Source of the DNA: Thermoplasmata archaeon
GTDB lineage: Archaea; Thermoplasmatota; Thermoplasmata; Lutacidiplasmatales; UBA184
Assembly: GCA_021823085.1 (NCBI GenBank)
Contig: JAKAPG010000036.1
Coordinates: 1 to 10,755, forward strand
Direction of reading: 5' to 3'
DNA length: 10,755 nt
The translations under genes were made by a program, and so were the position numbers. How positions within the stretch are numbered: the first letter of the stretch is position 1; the number at the start of each line of letters is the position of its first letter. Under the pieces are notes generated by a model, which was given only the letters and a program-made list of their open reading frames with translations, was not told where the DNA came from and made no database searches. Shown here one piece after another: positions 1 through 6,416 of the stretch.

Positions 1-8
1 AGGGCCCC

Positions 9-41
9 AAACGAAACCCCGTCCGGGAGCGGGGTGCGTTT
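9..41. repeat. Imperfect hairpin at the left edge
   Basis: Bases 9-21 and 30-41 form an interrupted inverted repeat: six pairs (ACCCCG with CGGGGT), a small internal bulge, then five pairs (AAACG with CGTTT), around an 8-base loop. It may be the 3' end structure of a gene beyond the left edge. No T-tract follows, as an archaeal terminator would usually have, so its role is unknown. Bases 1-112 contain no convincing gene. Confidence 0.3.
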
Positions 42-112
42 CAAGCCCCTGTCCCTTCCGAGCGCTGAAGCCCCGACAGTCCCGATTCCGCCTTCGAGAA
101 CGGGAGCCGGGC

Positions 113-119
113 TTTAAAT
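113..119 (+). promoter_or_regulatory. TATA-like box for the zinc-ribbon gene
   Basis: TTTAAAT stands out in a very GC-rich stretch. Its centre is about 35 bases before the ATG at 151, which would give a short leader of roughly 8-10 bases. The ATG at 118 in the same frame overlaps this box, which argues for the start at 151. Confidence 0.55.
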
Positions 120-150
120 GGGCTCGTCCCTGGGGTTGGCCGGGCGAACC

Positions 151-411
151 ATGACGAAGTGTCCGGGATGCGGAGCCGAGGTAGCGGACGGATCGAAGAC
201 CTGTGCGGCCTGCGGAAAGGACCTCTCCTTGGGCGCTCGGACGGCCGCAGGGAGCGGGCAGCTCGCGAAGGACACCGGGGTCGTCGTGGGGAAGATCGGA
301 CGGGTCGGGATTCTCGGAGCGAAGGGGTTCGTGTCCGGGGTCAAGAAGGGGCTCAAAGGGGGAGAGGAACCGCAGAAGGACTCCTCCGAGTCCGCCGATA
401 CCAAACACTGA
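151..411 (+). CDS. Small zinc-ribbon protein, 86 aa, function unknown
   Basis: The N-terminus carries a four-cysteine zinc ribbon, C4-x2-C7-x10-C18-x2-C21, with the knuckles CPGC and CAAC, a pattern common in small archaeal zinc_ribbon_2-type proteins. Residues 40-66 are rich in glycine, valine, isoleucine and lysine (GVVVGKIGRVGILGAKGF), perhaps a membrane-associating or amphipathic segment, and the tail is polar and acidic. I chose ATG 151 because the first cysteine pair follows at once and because the TATA-like box at 113-119 overlaps the earlier in-frame ATG at 118. The gene stands alone and converges on the unrecognised gene that ends at 423, with an 11-bp gap. Binding of zinc is inferred from the cysteines. 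A nucleic-acid or protein partner cannot be named. Confidence 0.72.
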   Translation: MTKCPGCGAEVADGSKTCAACGKDLSLGARTAAGSGQLAKDTGVVVGKIGRVGILGAKGFVSGVKKGLKGGEEPQKDSSESADTKH

Positions 412-422
412 CCGTCGGTCCC

Positions 423-839
423 TCACGAGGGGCCGGCGGTTGCGCTCGAGGGTTGCCACGGCAGGCGGACGACGGGCGGCTTGACGACCCGGGAGGCGAG
501 GTGGCTTTCGGTCGCGATCACCCGCTCGAGGTGGGTCGAGACCTCCCGAACGAAGCGGTCCATCCTCCCGGCCTCCGCCGGTTCAATCTGGGCCGGTCCC
601 TTCCAGTAGAGGGTCGCGCCGCCGCTGCTGGGAAACAGCTCGAAGTCGAGCTCCTTCGCCGAAGCGGGCACGGAAGGGTTCATCCGGGTCAGTCGAGCGC
701 GGATCTCGGTGTGCGCGGGGTCGGCGATCTCGCTCTTCGTCACGTTGAATCCGAGGTCCGCCAGGTAGTCGACCAGGTACGTCGCGAACCGTTCCCGGCC
801 GATCCCTCGGCCTCGTAGCCACTCTCCGTTGTCGCTCAT
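423..839 (-). CDS. Unrecognised conserved-looking protein, 138 aa
   Basis: I do not recognise the family. The N-terminal half looks globular: it opens MSDNGEWLRGRGIG, followed by a helical stretch (RERFATYLVDYLADLGFNV), then an alternating pattern resembling beta strands (AHTEIRARLTRM; KELDFELFPSSGGATLYWKG). A helix with MDRFVREVSTHLERVI follows, and the end is a proline-rich tail (VVKPPVVRLPWQP). There are no cysteines, no membrane segment and no obvious catalytic motif. Its ATG overlaps the trmJ stop as ATGA (839-836), so it is probably translated by coupling as the last gene of the LX-pfdA-ftsY-trmJ run. Position suggests a job linked to translation or protein targeting, but that is inference only. 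Confidence 0.72.
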   Translation of the reverse strand: MSDNGEWLRGRGIGRERFATYLVDYLADLGFNVTKSEIADPAHTEIRARLTRMNPSVPASAKELDFELFPSSGGATLYWKGPAQIEPAEAGRMDRFVREVSTHLERVIATESHLASRVVKPPVVRLPWQPSSATAGPS

Positions 840-1573
840 CGTCGATGCTTGCCGGCCAACGACCGATCGACGCCTTTCAGGAACCCGAGCATCATGCGAT
901 ACTCGGCCTCGGTCGGGCTCGCGCGTCCGAGCACACGACGAAAGAGGAGGATTAAACCCCTGCGCTTGTGCGGCGGATACCCCGTGCGCGCGAGAATGCC
1001 GTCGATCCGCTCGAGAAAGAGCTCCTTTTCGCGCCCGTTCAGCTCGAGGACCTCCGGCGCAGGGGTGCTGAGCTCCGGCACGCCCTTGTGCGCCCGGTGG
1101 ACCGCGTAGAGGACCACGGCCGCCGCGTGGGACAGGTTGAGCGTCGGAAACTCGCGTCGGGCCGGAATGTGGACCAGGAGATCGCACCGATTGAGCTCGA
1201 TCCGGGAGAGACCGTTGTCCTCCGGCCCGAAGACGATCGCGACTCGGCCCCGGACGGGTTCGATCATCTCTCCGAGTCGTTCCGGGCTCACCGAGCGCCT
1301 CAGATAGGCGTTCGAACGGCCCAAGGACATGTCCGTCGTACCCACGACGAGGTCGGCGTCCGAGCTCGCGCGCTCGAGCGTCGAGTAGGTCTTCGCCTCC
1401 TTCAGGAGCGCGAGACCGGCCATCGAGCGACGGCGTGCTTCGGGTCCGATCGGGGCGCGGGGAGCGACGAGCACGAGACGGCGGGCCCCGAAGTTCCGGG
1501 CGACCCGGGCGACCGCCCCGACGTTCCCGTCCTCCTTGGGCCGGACGAGGATGACGTCGATCTCCGCGCTCAC
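836..1573 (-). CDS. trmJ: TrmJ-type SPOUT tRNA 2'-O-methyltransferase
   Basis: A 245-aa SpoU-family methyltransferase. The three SPOUT motifs are clear: motif 1 at residues 17-36 (NVGAVARVARNFGARRLVLV), motif 2 at 111-123 (VAIVFGPEDNGLS) and motif 3 at 142-158 (FPTLNLSHAAAVVLYAV), which builds the knotted SAM site. The NLSHA form of motif 3 and the C-terminal helical extension fit TrmJ, which methylates the ribose of nucleotide 32 in the anticodon loop; the archaeal enzyme studied in Sulfolobus acts on C32. The start is GTG at 1573, which overlaps the ftsY stop as GTGA, and the N-terminus begins directly with the first beta strand (AEIDVILVRP). A much longer open frame upstream is only a shadow of ftsY. 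A neighbouring SpoU subfamily (TrmL/TrmH-like) is the main alternative. Confidence 0.88.
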   Translation of the reverse strand: MSAEIDVILVRPKEDGNVGAVARVARNFGARRLVLVAPRAPIGPEARRRSMAGLALLKEAKTYSTLERASSDADLVVGTTDMSLGRSNAYLRRSVSPERLGEMIEPVRGRVAIVFGPEDNGLSRIELNRCDLLVHIPARREFPTLNLSHAAAVVLYAVHRAHKGVPELSTPAPEVLELNGREKELFLERIDGILARTGYPPHKRRGLILLFRRVLGRASPTEAEYRMMLGFLKGVDRSLAGKHRR

Positions 1574-2619
1574 GCGGCCGTTCCCTCGCCGAACAACCTG
1601 CGGACCATCCAATCCGGGTCGAACGGAGCGAGGTCGTCGTATCCCTGCCCCGTGCCGACGAAGACGATCGGCTTCTGGGTCACGTAGACCACGCTCACGG
1701 CGGATCCGCCCTTCGTGTCCGCGTCCAGTTTCGTGAGAACGAGGCCGTCGATGCCGAGGGACGCGTCGAAGAGCTTCGCCTGCTCGACGACGTCGTTGCC
1801 GCTCAGGGCGTCTCCGACGAAGAGGGTGAGCTGGGGCTTCGCGATCCGACGGATCTTCTGAGCCTCGGCGATGAGGTTCTCGTTGGTGTGTTGCCGCCCC
1901 GCGGTGTCCACCAGGACCACCGGGATCCCCTTCGCTCGCGCGTGCTCGATCGCGTCGAAGGCGACCGCCGCGGGATCGCTTCCCTCCTGCTGTCGAACGA
2001 CCCGAATCCCCAGACGCTCGCCGTGGACGAGGAGCTGCTCGATCGCTCCGGCCCGGAACGTGTCGCCGGCCGCGACGACCGAGGTGATTCCCCGGTGCTT
2101 CAGCCACCCGGCGATGTTCGCGATCGTGGTCGTCTTGCCGGTCCCGTTCACGCCGAGGAACAGGATCACGTACGGATGGGTCGGGGAGTCCCGGATCGCC
2201 TTCACCAGGTCGAACGGCGGTCGGGCGAGGATCGCCCGAACGCTGTGGGCGAGTGAGTCACGGATCGCGGTCTCCGCGTCGGCGCCCCAGCGCAGCTTCC
2301 TTCCCAAGAGGTCTCGCTTCAGGTTCGCTTCGAGCTTCTCCGCGACCGGAAGGGCCACGTCCGACTGCAGAAGAACGATCTCGAGGTCGTCGAGCGCGTC
2401 ATCCAGCGTCGTCTCCTTGAGCCGATGTCCGAATGCGCCCTCCGCGAAGTGCCGTGAGGGATCGTCGATAGGAACCGAGTCACGCCGGGGCGGTGGCGCC
2501 GAAGGGGGCGGGAGGGATGGGAGCGATCCCGGGGAGGGGATCGGCGCTGCCGGCTCGGTCGAGGGGGAAGGCCCGGACGGTTCGGAACGACGGAGCCGTG
2601 CCTTAATCGCCGCCCACAT
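1570..2619 (-). CDS. ftsY: Signal recognition particle receptor FtsY
   Basis: A 349-aa SRP GTPase that docks ribosome-SRP complexes at the membrane for co-translational targeting. The NG domain is complete: P-loop GVNGTGKTTT (156-165), the insertion-box segment DTFRAGAIEQL (186-196), DTAGR (238-242), TKLD (296-299) and the closing GTGQGYDDL (322-330). The N domain covers about residues 58-145. Residues 14-50 are a proline- and serine-rich linker (SGPSPSTEPAAPIPSP onward), so the membrane-binding A region is short, proline-rich and not strongly acidic. The ATG at 2619 lies 17 bp inside the end of pfdA, so the two are coupled. The stop overlaps the trmJ GTG by four bases. ftsY downstream of pfdA is a common archaeal order. 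Confidence 0.97.
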   Translation of the reverse strand: MWAAIKARLRRSEPSGPSPSTEPAAPIPSPGSLPSLPPPSAPPPRRDSVPIDDPSRHFAEGAFGHRLKETTLDDALDDLEIVLLQSDVALPVAEKLEANLKRDLLGRKLRWGADAETAIRDSLAHSVRAILARPPFDLVKAIRDSPTHPYVILFLGVNGTGKTTTIANIAGWLKHRGITSVVAAGDTFRAGAIEQLLVHGERLGIRVVRQQEGSDPAAVAFDAIEHARAKGIPVVLVDTAGRQHTNENLIAEAQKIRRIAKPQLTLFVGDALSGNDVVEQAKLFDASLGIDGLVLTKLDADTKGGSAVSVVYVTQKPIVFVGTGQGYDDLAPFDPDWMVRRLFGEGTAA

Positions 2620-3073
2620 CGTCCGTCGCGGAGGGCGCAGATCCGCCCTGGGTCATCGATTCGATCCGCTGGGTGAGGATATCGATCCGGTCCTGGACCG
2701 CTTCGACCTGCCCTCCCAGCTCCCGCCCCGCCTCATCGAGGCGTGTGAGGCGTTCGTGGAGGACCTCGGATGCCTTCGCACGATCCATTTCGGCGACCAC
2801 TCCCGACCCGATGCCCAGCAATACCGGGGCATTGACCGCGGCCGAGCCGCGCAGGTACGTCTCCGCCCCGAGAGGAATCAAGACCTCACGCTGCGGATCG
2901 ATGCGATCGAGGCCATCGAGCGTCTCCCGGGCCCTCAGATGGTCGGCGCGCGAGCTTTCGAGGAGCTGGTGCTGCTGGAGGAGCTGGCTCAACTGGCTTC
3001 GATAGGCATCGAGGCGCATCAGATCCTCTTGGACCTGCTGCTCCGGGGTGATCGAGGGGGTGCGGGCGCTCAC
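2603..3073 (-). CDS. pfdA: Prefoldin alpha subunit
   Basis: A 156-aa subunit of the hexameric prefoldin chaperone, which captures unfolded proteins in the cytosol. The expected order is visible: an N-terminal coiled-coil helix (residues 10-50, rich in Q, L, E and R), the beta hairpin region with EVLIPLGAETYLRGSA (63-78) and VLLGIGSGVVAEMDRAKA (84-101), then a C-terminal coiled coil (102-140) and a short polar tail. Length and motifs match archaeal alpha subunits. The start is GTG at 3073, overlapping the LX stop as GTGA. An ATG further upstream in the same frame would bury most of LX and add a low-complexity extension, so I reject it. Its beta partner is not in this window. Confidence 0.93.
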   Translation of the reverse strand: MSARTPSITPEQQVQEDLMRLDAYRSQLSQLLQQHQLLESSRADHLRARETLDGLDRIDPQREVLIPLGAETYLRGSAAVNAPVLLGIGSGVVAEMDRAKASEVLHERLTRLDEAGRELGGQVEAVQDRIDILTQRIESMTQGGSAPSATDDVGGD

Positions 3074-3258
3074 GAACCCTCGGCCTCCACGACCGATTCG
3101 ATCCGGATCAGGCGACGGGCCACCCCATGGCAGCCACCGATCTCGCTGAGGGTCCACTCCGTGGCCTCCTCCGGGCTCTTCGCGTCGTGGCGCTTACGGA
3201 AGATCTGCCAGTCGGCGCGGCGGGCCAAGAACCGACCCGTGACCACGTACATCGGCAT
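3070..3258 (-). CDS. rpl18a: Large-subunit ribosomal protein L18a (LX)
   Basis: A 62-aa archaeal ribosomal protein of the L18Ae/LX family, a component of the 50S subunit. Visible features are the first strand MYVVTGRFL, the W-Q-x-F-x-K segment (WQIFRKRHDAKSPEEATEW), the conserved helix and turn ending LSEIGGCHGVARRLIRIESV, and a short acidic end. The length is typical. ATG 3258 is preceded about 39 bases upstream by a CTTATC box. It is the first gene of the pfdA-ftsY-trmJ run and overlaps pfdA by four bases. In many archaea eif6 sits just upstream; here the neighbour is a proline-rich 87-aa gene instead, and I found no eif6 in the window. Confidence 0.92.
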   Translation of the reverse strand: MPMYVVTGRFLARRADWQIFRKRHDAKSPEEATEWTLSEIGGCHGVARRLIRIESVVEAEGS

Positions 3259-3293
3259 GGACGCGTACCCGGGCGGCTCGACCCGGACGGCCC

Positions 3294-3300
3294 TGATAAG
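3294..3300 (-). promoter_or_regulatory. TATA-like box for the LX-pfdA-ftsY-trmJ operon
   Basis: On the minus strand this reads CTTATCA within GCCTTATCAGGG, centred about 39 bases before the LX ATG. It is the only AT-rich element in the 78-bp gap (3259-3336). The same CTTATC core recurs near 9120, and mscL has a related CTTATA box. A leader of about 12-15 bases is implied. Confidence 0.45.
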
Positions 3301-3336
3301 GCTTCGCCCAACGCTCGCCGGGAGCGCCGCACCGCG

Positions 3337-3600
3337 CTAGGCTTCGGAGCGTCGTTCCGGGGCGGAGGCCGCGGACGGACCCTCGGTCTTATCTTCCCAC
3401 CCCTCCCGTGCGGCTCGCTCGAGGCTTGCGCGCTCCTCGTGCCAGCGCCGGCGCCGCTCCCACAGGAGAAGGTCCGAATCCTCCGGAGGAGATGGCACGG
3501 CGGGCACGGGAGGCGGCACGATGGCCGTCCCGCCCGGCACGACCGGTGGCCCGGAGGCGGGCGGGGGGGTCGGTTCTGGATCCAGACGCTGCTGGATCAC
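3337..3600 (-). CDS. Proline-rich small protein, 87 aa, coupled to the ThiI-like gene
   Basis: I do not recognise this protein. Residues 8-39 are very rich in proline (DPEPTPPPASGPPVVPGG, then VPPPVPAVPSPP). Residues 40-70 form a highly charged, likely helical segment (LLLWERRRRWHEERASLERA), followed by a polar, low-complexity tail. It has no cysteine and no membrane segment. The start is GTG at 3600, overlapping the stop of the ThiI-like gene as GTGA, the same arrangement as three other gene pairs in this window; this is the main argument that it is real. The basic WERRRRWHEER helix could bind RNA or an acidic partner (inference). A chance open frame in GC-rich DNA cannot be excluded. Confidence 0.55.
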   Translation of the reverse strand: MIQQRLDPEPTPPPASGPPVVPGGTAIVPPPVPAVPSPPEDSDLLLWERRRRWHEERASLERAAREGWEDKTEGPSAASAPERRSEA

Positions 3601-4496
3601 CCCGCGAGCTCCTCGATGCGCTTCCATCGTTCTACCACCTCCTCGTCGCTCAGGCCGACGGTCGGGGAGAAGAGGACGCGGTCCCCCCAGCGTTCCCGCT
3701 CGGCCGAGTAACCCTCTACGTCGATCGGGAGAACGATCCCGTCGGCATGACTCTCTTCGGCCGCCGCGACGAGCTGAGGGACCCAGGCGTCCTCCGACGG
3801 ATCGGAGTTCCGGATCCGGACCTTCGGATCGAACCGCGTCAGAACTCCTTCCACCATCGCCCGGCCCCTCGGCAACGCCACGACCGCGCAGCGACATCCT
3901 CGTTTCATCATGAGGTAGGCGCCGAGAGCTCCCCGGGGCCCGTCGACCATCGCAGCCACCCGACCGGCGACGCCGAGCGGGAGACCGCCGGGCCCGGCGG
4001 ACCGGTCCCGGGAGAGATACGTCCGGGGTCCGCGCACCTCGACGAAGAGCTCCACGTCCGGATGTTCGAGGTCGACCGACAACCTCCGATCGGCGAAGCG
4101 ATCGAGCACGGCTCCGCCGAGGTCACGCGCCAGCTCCTGGCTGGTGAACGTGTGGGTGCCGGTGCGACGAGCTCGGATCGCGAACGACGCGCTCGATCTC
4201 AGGGCCGGTTCCGCGAGCTGTACGAGTCGATCGCGGATCGCCGCGAAGTCGGTCGGCACTTCCCAAACCCGGCTCACCGAGGTGATGCCGAAGACGCGTC
4301 GCAGGGCCCGGGTTCCGTCGCCCGCATCGTTGACCTCGGCGTAGAGATGGCCGTGGTCGCTTCGCAAGCGCCCCACCAGCCCGTTCGCGAGGAAGTGGTC
4401 GAGGATGTTGCGGCGGAGCTGCCGCTCAAACTCCCGTCGGACCGGCGGGGACTTGAGGGCCAGCTCGCCGTAGCGAACGAGAAGAAGCTCGGCCAT
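3597..4496 (-). CDS. ThiI-like THUMP protein with degenerate PP-loop
   Basis: A 299-aa relative of ThiI, the tRNA 4-thiouridine synthase. The N-terminal ferredoxin-like part opens MAELLLVRYGELALKSPPVR, as in ThiI. The THUMP RNA-binding region follows (about 60-165) and ends with the ThiI hallmark PGGLPLGVAGRV (179-190). Where ThiI has the ATP-binding S-G-G-x-D-S loop, this protein reads MVDGPRGALGAYLMMKRGC (193-201): the surrounding strand and helix are kept but the catalytic loop is gone. The rest is about 100 residues, against roughly 190 or more in active enzymes. It retains a strand like ThiI's (ADGIVLPI) and LFSPTVGLSDEEVV, but lacks the conserved active-site cysteine region. Its only cysteines are C201 and C203. 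I infer an RNA-binding protein without sulfurtransferase activity. ATG 4496 is the natural start and faces argS. Confidence 0.85.
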   Translation of the reverse strand: MAELLLVRYGELALKSPPVRREFERQLRRNILDHFLANGLVGRLRSDHGHLYAEVNDAGDGTRALRRVFGITSVSRVWEVPTDFAAIRDRLVQLAEPALRSSASFAIRARRTGTHTFTSQELARDLGGAVLDRFADRRLSVDLEHPDVELFVEVRGPRTYLSRDRSAGPGGLPLGVAGRVAAMVDGPRGALGAYLMMKRGCRCAVVALPRGRAMVEGVLTRFDPKVRIRNSDPSEDAWVPQLVAAAEESHADGIVLPIDVEGYSAERERWGDRVLFSPTVGLSDEEVVERWKRIEELAG

Positions 4497-4520
4497 CGGG
4501 GAACCGTTAAAACCGAGCTC

Positions 4521-4532
4521 CCGCTTAAGCGG
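4521..4532. promoter_or_regulatory. Palindromic CTTAAG box between divergent genes
   Basis: CCGCTTAAGCGG is a perfect 12-bp palindrome in the 52-bp gap between the ThiI-like gene (start 4496, leftward) and argS (start 4549, rightward). Its centre is about 30 bases from the ThiI-like ATG and about 22 from the argS ATG, so it could act as a TATA element in both directions or as an operator. A second AT-rich stretch, GTTAAAA at 4506-4512, lies 39 bases before argS and is an alternative TATA box for it. Confidence 0.4.
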
Positions 4533-4548
4533 ATTCCCTTTTCTATCG

Positions 4549-6345
4549 ATGGCGAAATCGGAGTCCCGACCCGGTCCGGTGTCGCCGGATCCATGGACGC
4601 CGATTCTCGCCGAGCTCCTCGATGGGCTCGGGACCGCAGCCCGAGCGACCGGCGTAGATGCCGAGCGCGGGGTGCTCGAGAGCCTTCTCGACCTGGAAGG
4701 GGGCCCGCAAGGGGACGTCGCCCTTCCGGTGCATCGCCTGGCCGCGAGCTCTCGACGGGCGGCCCCGACTCTCGCGAGCGACATCGCGCGCGCCTGGGTT
4801 CCTTCGCCTTCGATCGAGTCCGTGAGCGCGGACGGCGCGTTCGTGAATTTCCGAGTCTCCACGGTCCGCCTCGCCACCGAGACGCTGAGCCGCATCGCGG
4901 CCCGAGGGGAACGCTACGGGGGCCAGGATGGGCCGGGCCCGAAGGCGATCATCGAACATACGAGCGCGAACCCGACCGGCCCGTTGCATGTGGGCCGCGT
5001 GCGCAACGGAATCATCGGGGACACAGCGGCGCGGGTGGCCCGGGCGATGGGCGAGTCCGTCACCACCCAGTACTACGTGGACGACCTCGGGCGGCAGGCG
5101 GCCATGATCACCTGGATCTGGTCGAAGCCCCGCGACCAGTGGCCGACCGAGATCGCCACCGCGAGCGCAGAGCCTCCCCCGCCGGCGCGCGACGATGTTC
5201 GGTACGGCCGGCCCTACCCGTTCGTCAGCGCGTACCTCAAGGACCATCCCGAAGCGCGGGCCGATCTCGCGCAACTCGTGCAGGCGATCGAAGAGGGGCA
5301 CGGGCCGCCCCTCCATCGCGAGCTCGCCGAGAAGATCCTCGCCGGGATGCTCGCGACCCTCGCGCGGATCAACATCCGCTTCGACACGTTTGTCTGGGAG
5401 TCATCGCTCCTGACCGACGGGTCGGTCGACGAGGTCCTCCGACGCCTGAACGGCCTCCCGAGCTCGATTACCGAGGCGAACGGAGCGCGGGCCCTCGACC
5501 TGGCCCGCTACGGCCTTCCGAAGGAGTCGAGTCGAGTCGTCTACCAACGCGGCGACGGTACCAGTCTCTACGTCACCCGGGACATCGCCTACCATCTGAA
5601 GAAGATGCGGGCGGCGGAGCGCGTGGTCGACGTTCTCGGGCAGGACCACCGGCTGCATGCGCGAACGCTTGACGCCTTCTTCGGGGAGCTCGGCGAGGAG
5701 CATCGTCCGACCTTCATCATCTATCAGGACATTCTCGCGCACGGCGGCGGCCGCATGTCGACTCGCGGCGGGTCCGCCGTTTGGCTGGACGAGCTCCTGG
5801 ACGATGCGGTCCGGCGAGCGCGACGCGAGGTTCTCGACCGCTGGGAAGGCATCGAGCCTGCCGAGGTCGACCGGATCGCCGAGGCGGTCGGAACCGGGGC
5901 CGTTCGATTCCACATCCTCCGGATCGCCCCGGAGAAGCCCGTCGCCTTCGACTGGGAACAGGCCCTGAGCTTCGAAGGGCGCTCCGGGCCGTTCGTGCAG
6001 TACTCCTACGCCCGGGCGGGCAGCATCCTGAGGAAGTCCCAGATGTCGGAGTTCTACGAAGGCTACGATCCCTCCCTCTACACGAGCGATTCGGAGAAGG
6101 CGCTCGTCCGGGTGCTCGCTCGCCTCCCCCGCGTGCTACGGGGCGTTCTGCGTACGAGCCACGTCCAGAACGTCGCGGGCTACGCCCACGACCTCGCGGA
6201 CGAGTTCAACCGGTTCTACCATGCCGTCCCCGTCCTGAGCTCGGGCGCGGAGAGAACGAGCCGGCTCGCGCTGGTGGCCGCGGCGCACCAGACTCTGGGC
6301 AACGTACTCGACCTCATGGGGATCGAGCGGCTCGAACGGATGTAG
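4549..6345 (+). CDS. argS: Arginyl-tRNA synthetase
   Basis: A 598-aa class I synthetase that charges tRNA-Arg. The order is standard: an N-terminal Add-1-like domain (about 15-125), the catalytic core with EHTSANPTGPLHVGRVRNG (136-154), where HVGR stands for the HIGH motif, the core strand TSLYVTRDIAYHL (338-350), VLGQDHRLH (362-370), GRMSTRGGSAVWLDELLDDA (401-420) in place of KMSKS, and a helical DALR anticodon-binding domain (about 480-598) with SYARAGSI at its start. The KMSKS equivalent lacks its first lysine (RMSTR), a known kind of variation in ArgRS. ATG 4549 leaves a polar 15-residue lead before the first helix. The gene stands alone on the plus strand, divergent from the ThiI-like gene. 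Confidence 0.97.
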   Translation: MAKSESRPGPVSPDPWTPILAELLDGLGTAARATGVDAERGVLESLLDLEGGPQGDVALPVHRLAASSRRAAPTLASDIARAWVPSPSIESVSADGAFVNFRVSTVRLATETLSRIAARGERYGGQDGPGPKAIIEHTSANPTGPLHVGRVRNGIIGDTAARVARAMGESVTTQYYVDDLGRQAAMITWIWSKPRDQWPTEIATASAEPPPPARDDVRYGRPYPFVSAYLKDHPEARADLAQLVQAIEEGHGPPLHRELAEKILAGMLATLARINIRFDTFVWESSLLTDGSVDEVLRRLNGLPSSITEANGARALDLARYGLPKESSRVVYQRGDGTSLYVTRDIAYHLKKMRAAERVVDVLGQDHRLHARTLDAFFGELGEEHRPTFIIYQDILAHGGGRMSTRGGSAVWLDELLDDAVRRARREVLDRWEGIEPAEVDRIAEAVGTGAVRFHILRIAPEKPVAFDWEQALSFEGRSGPFVQYSYARAGSILRKSQMSEFYEGYDPSLYTSDSEKALVRVLARLPRVLRGVLRTSHVQNVAGYAHDLADEFNRFYHAVPVLSSGAERTSRLALVAAAHQTLGNVLDLMGIERLERM

Positions 6346-6372
6346 CCTCGTCGCCTTCCCGAGCGTGCGATT

Positions 6373-6378
6373 CTTATA
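6373..6378 (+). promoter_or_regulatory. TATA-like box for mscL
   Basis: CTTATA, inside TTCTTATAGG, lies in the 71-bp gap after argS and is centred about 41 bases before the mscL ATG. That would leave a leader of about 15 bases, which contains GGGAG shortly before the ATG, a possible weak ribosome-binding site. Confidence 0.5.
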
Positions 6379-6416
6379 GGTCGAGGTGGGTTCTTGCGGG
6401 TCCACCGGGAGCGTCA

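Noticed and set aside
1574..2107. N-terminal extension of trmJ to 423 residues
   Set aside because: The extension lies wholly within ftsY in another frame and is arginine-rich with no domain. The GTG at 1573 fits both the family start and the GTGA overlap.
3259..3336. A remnant of eif6 upstream of LX
   Set aside because: The gap is only 78 bp and neither strand encodes anything resembling eIF6; the neighbouring 87-aa frame is unrelated to it.
1871..3340. A 489-codon open frame on the plus strand
   Set aside because: It runs opposite ftsY, pfdA and LX, which are firmly identified, and shows no motif of its own.
4497..4895. N-terminal extension of the ThiI-like protein to 432 residues
   Set aside because: It would run through the divergent promoter and the argS 5' end; ThiI proteins begin at the MAELLLVRYGE segment.
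3408..5672. A 754-codon open frame on the plus strand
   Set aside because: It is antisense to the ThiI-like gene and out of frame with argS. It is rich in R, G, P and A with no domain, as expected from GC-rich antisense DNA.
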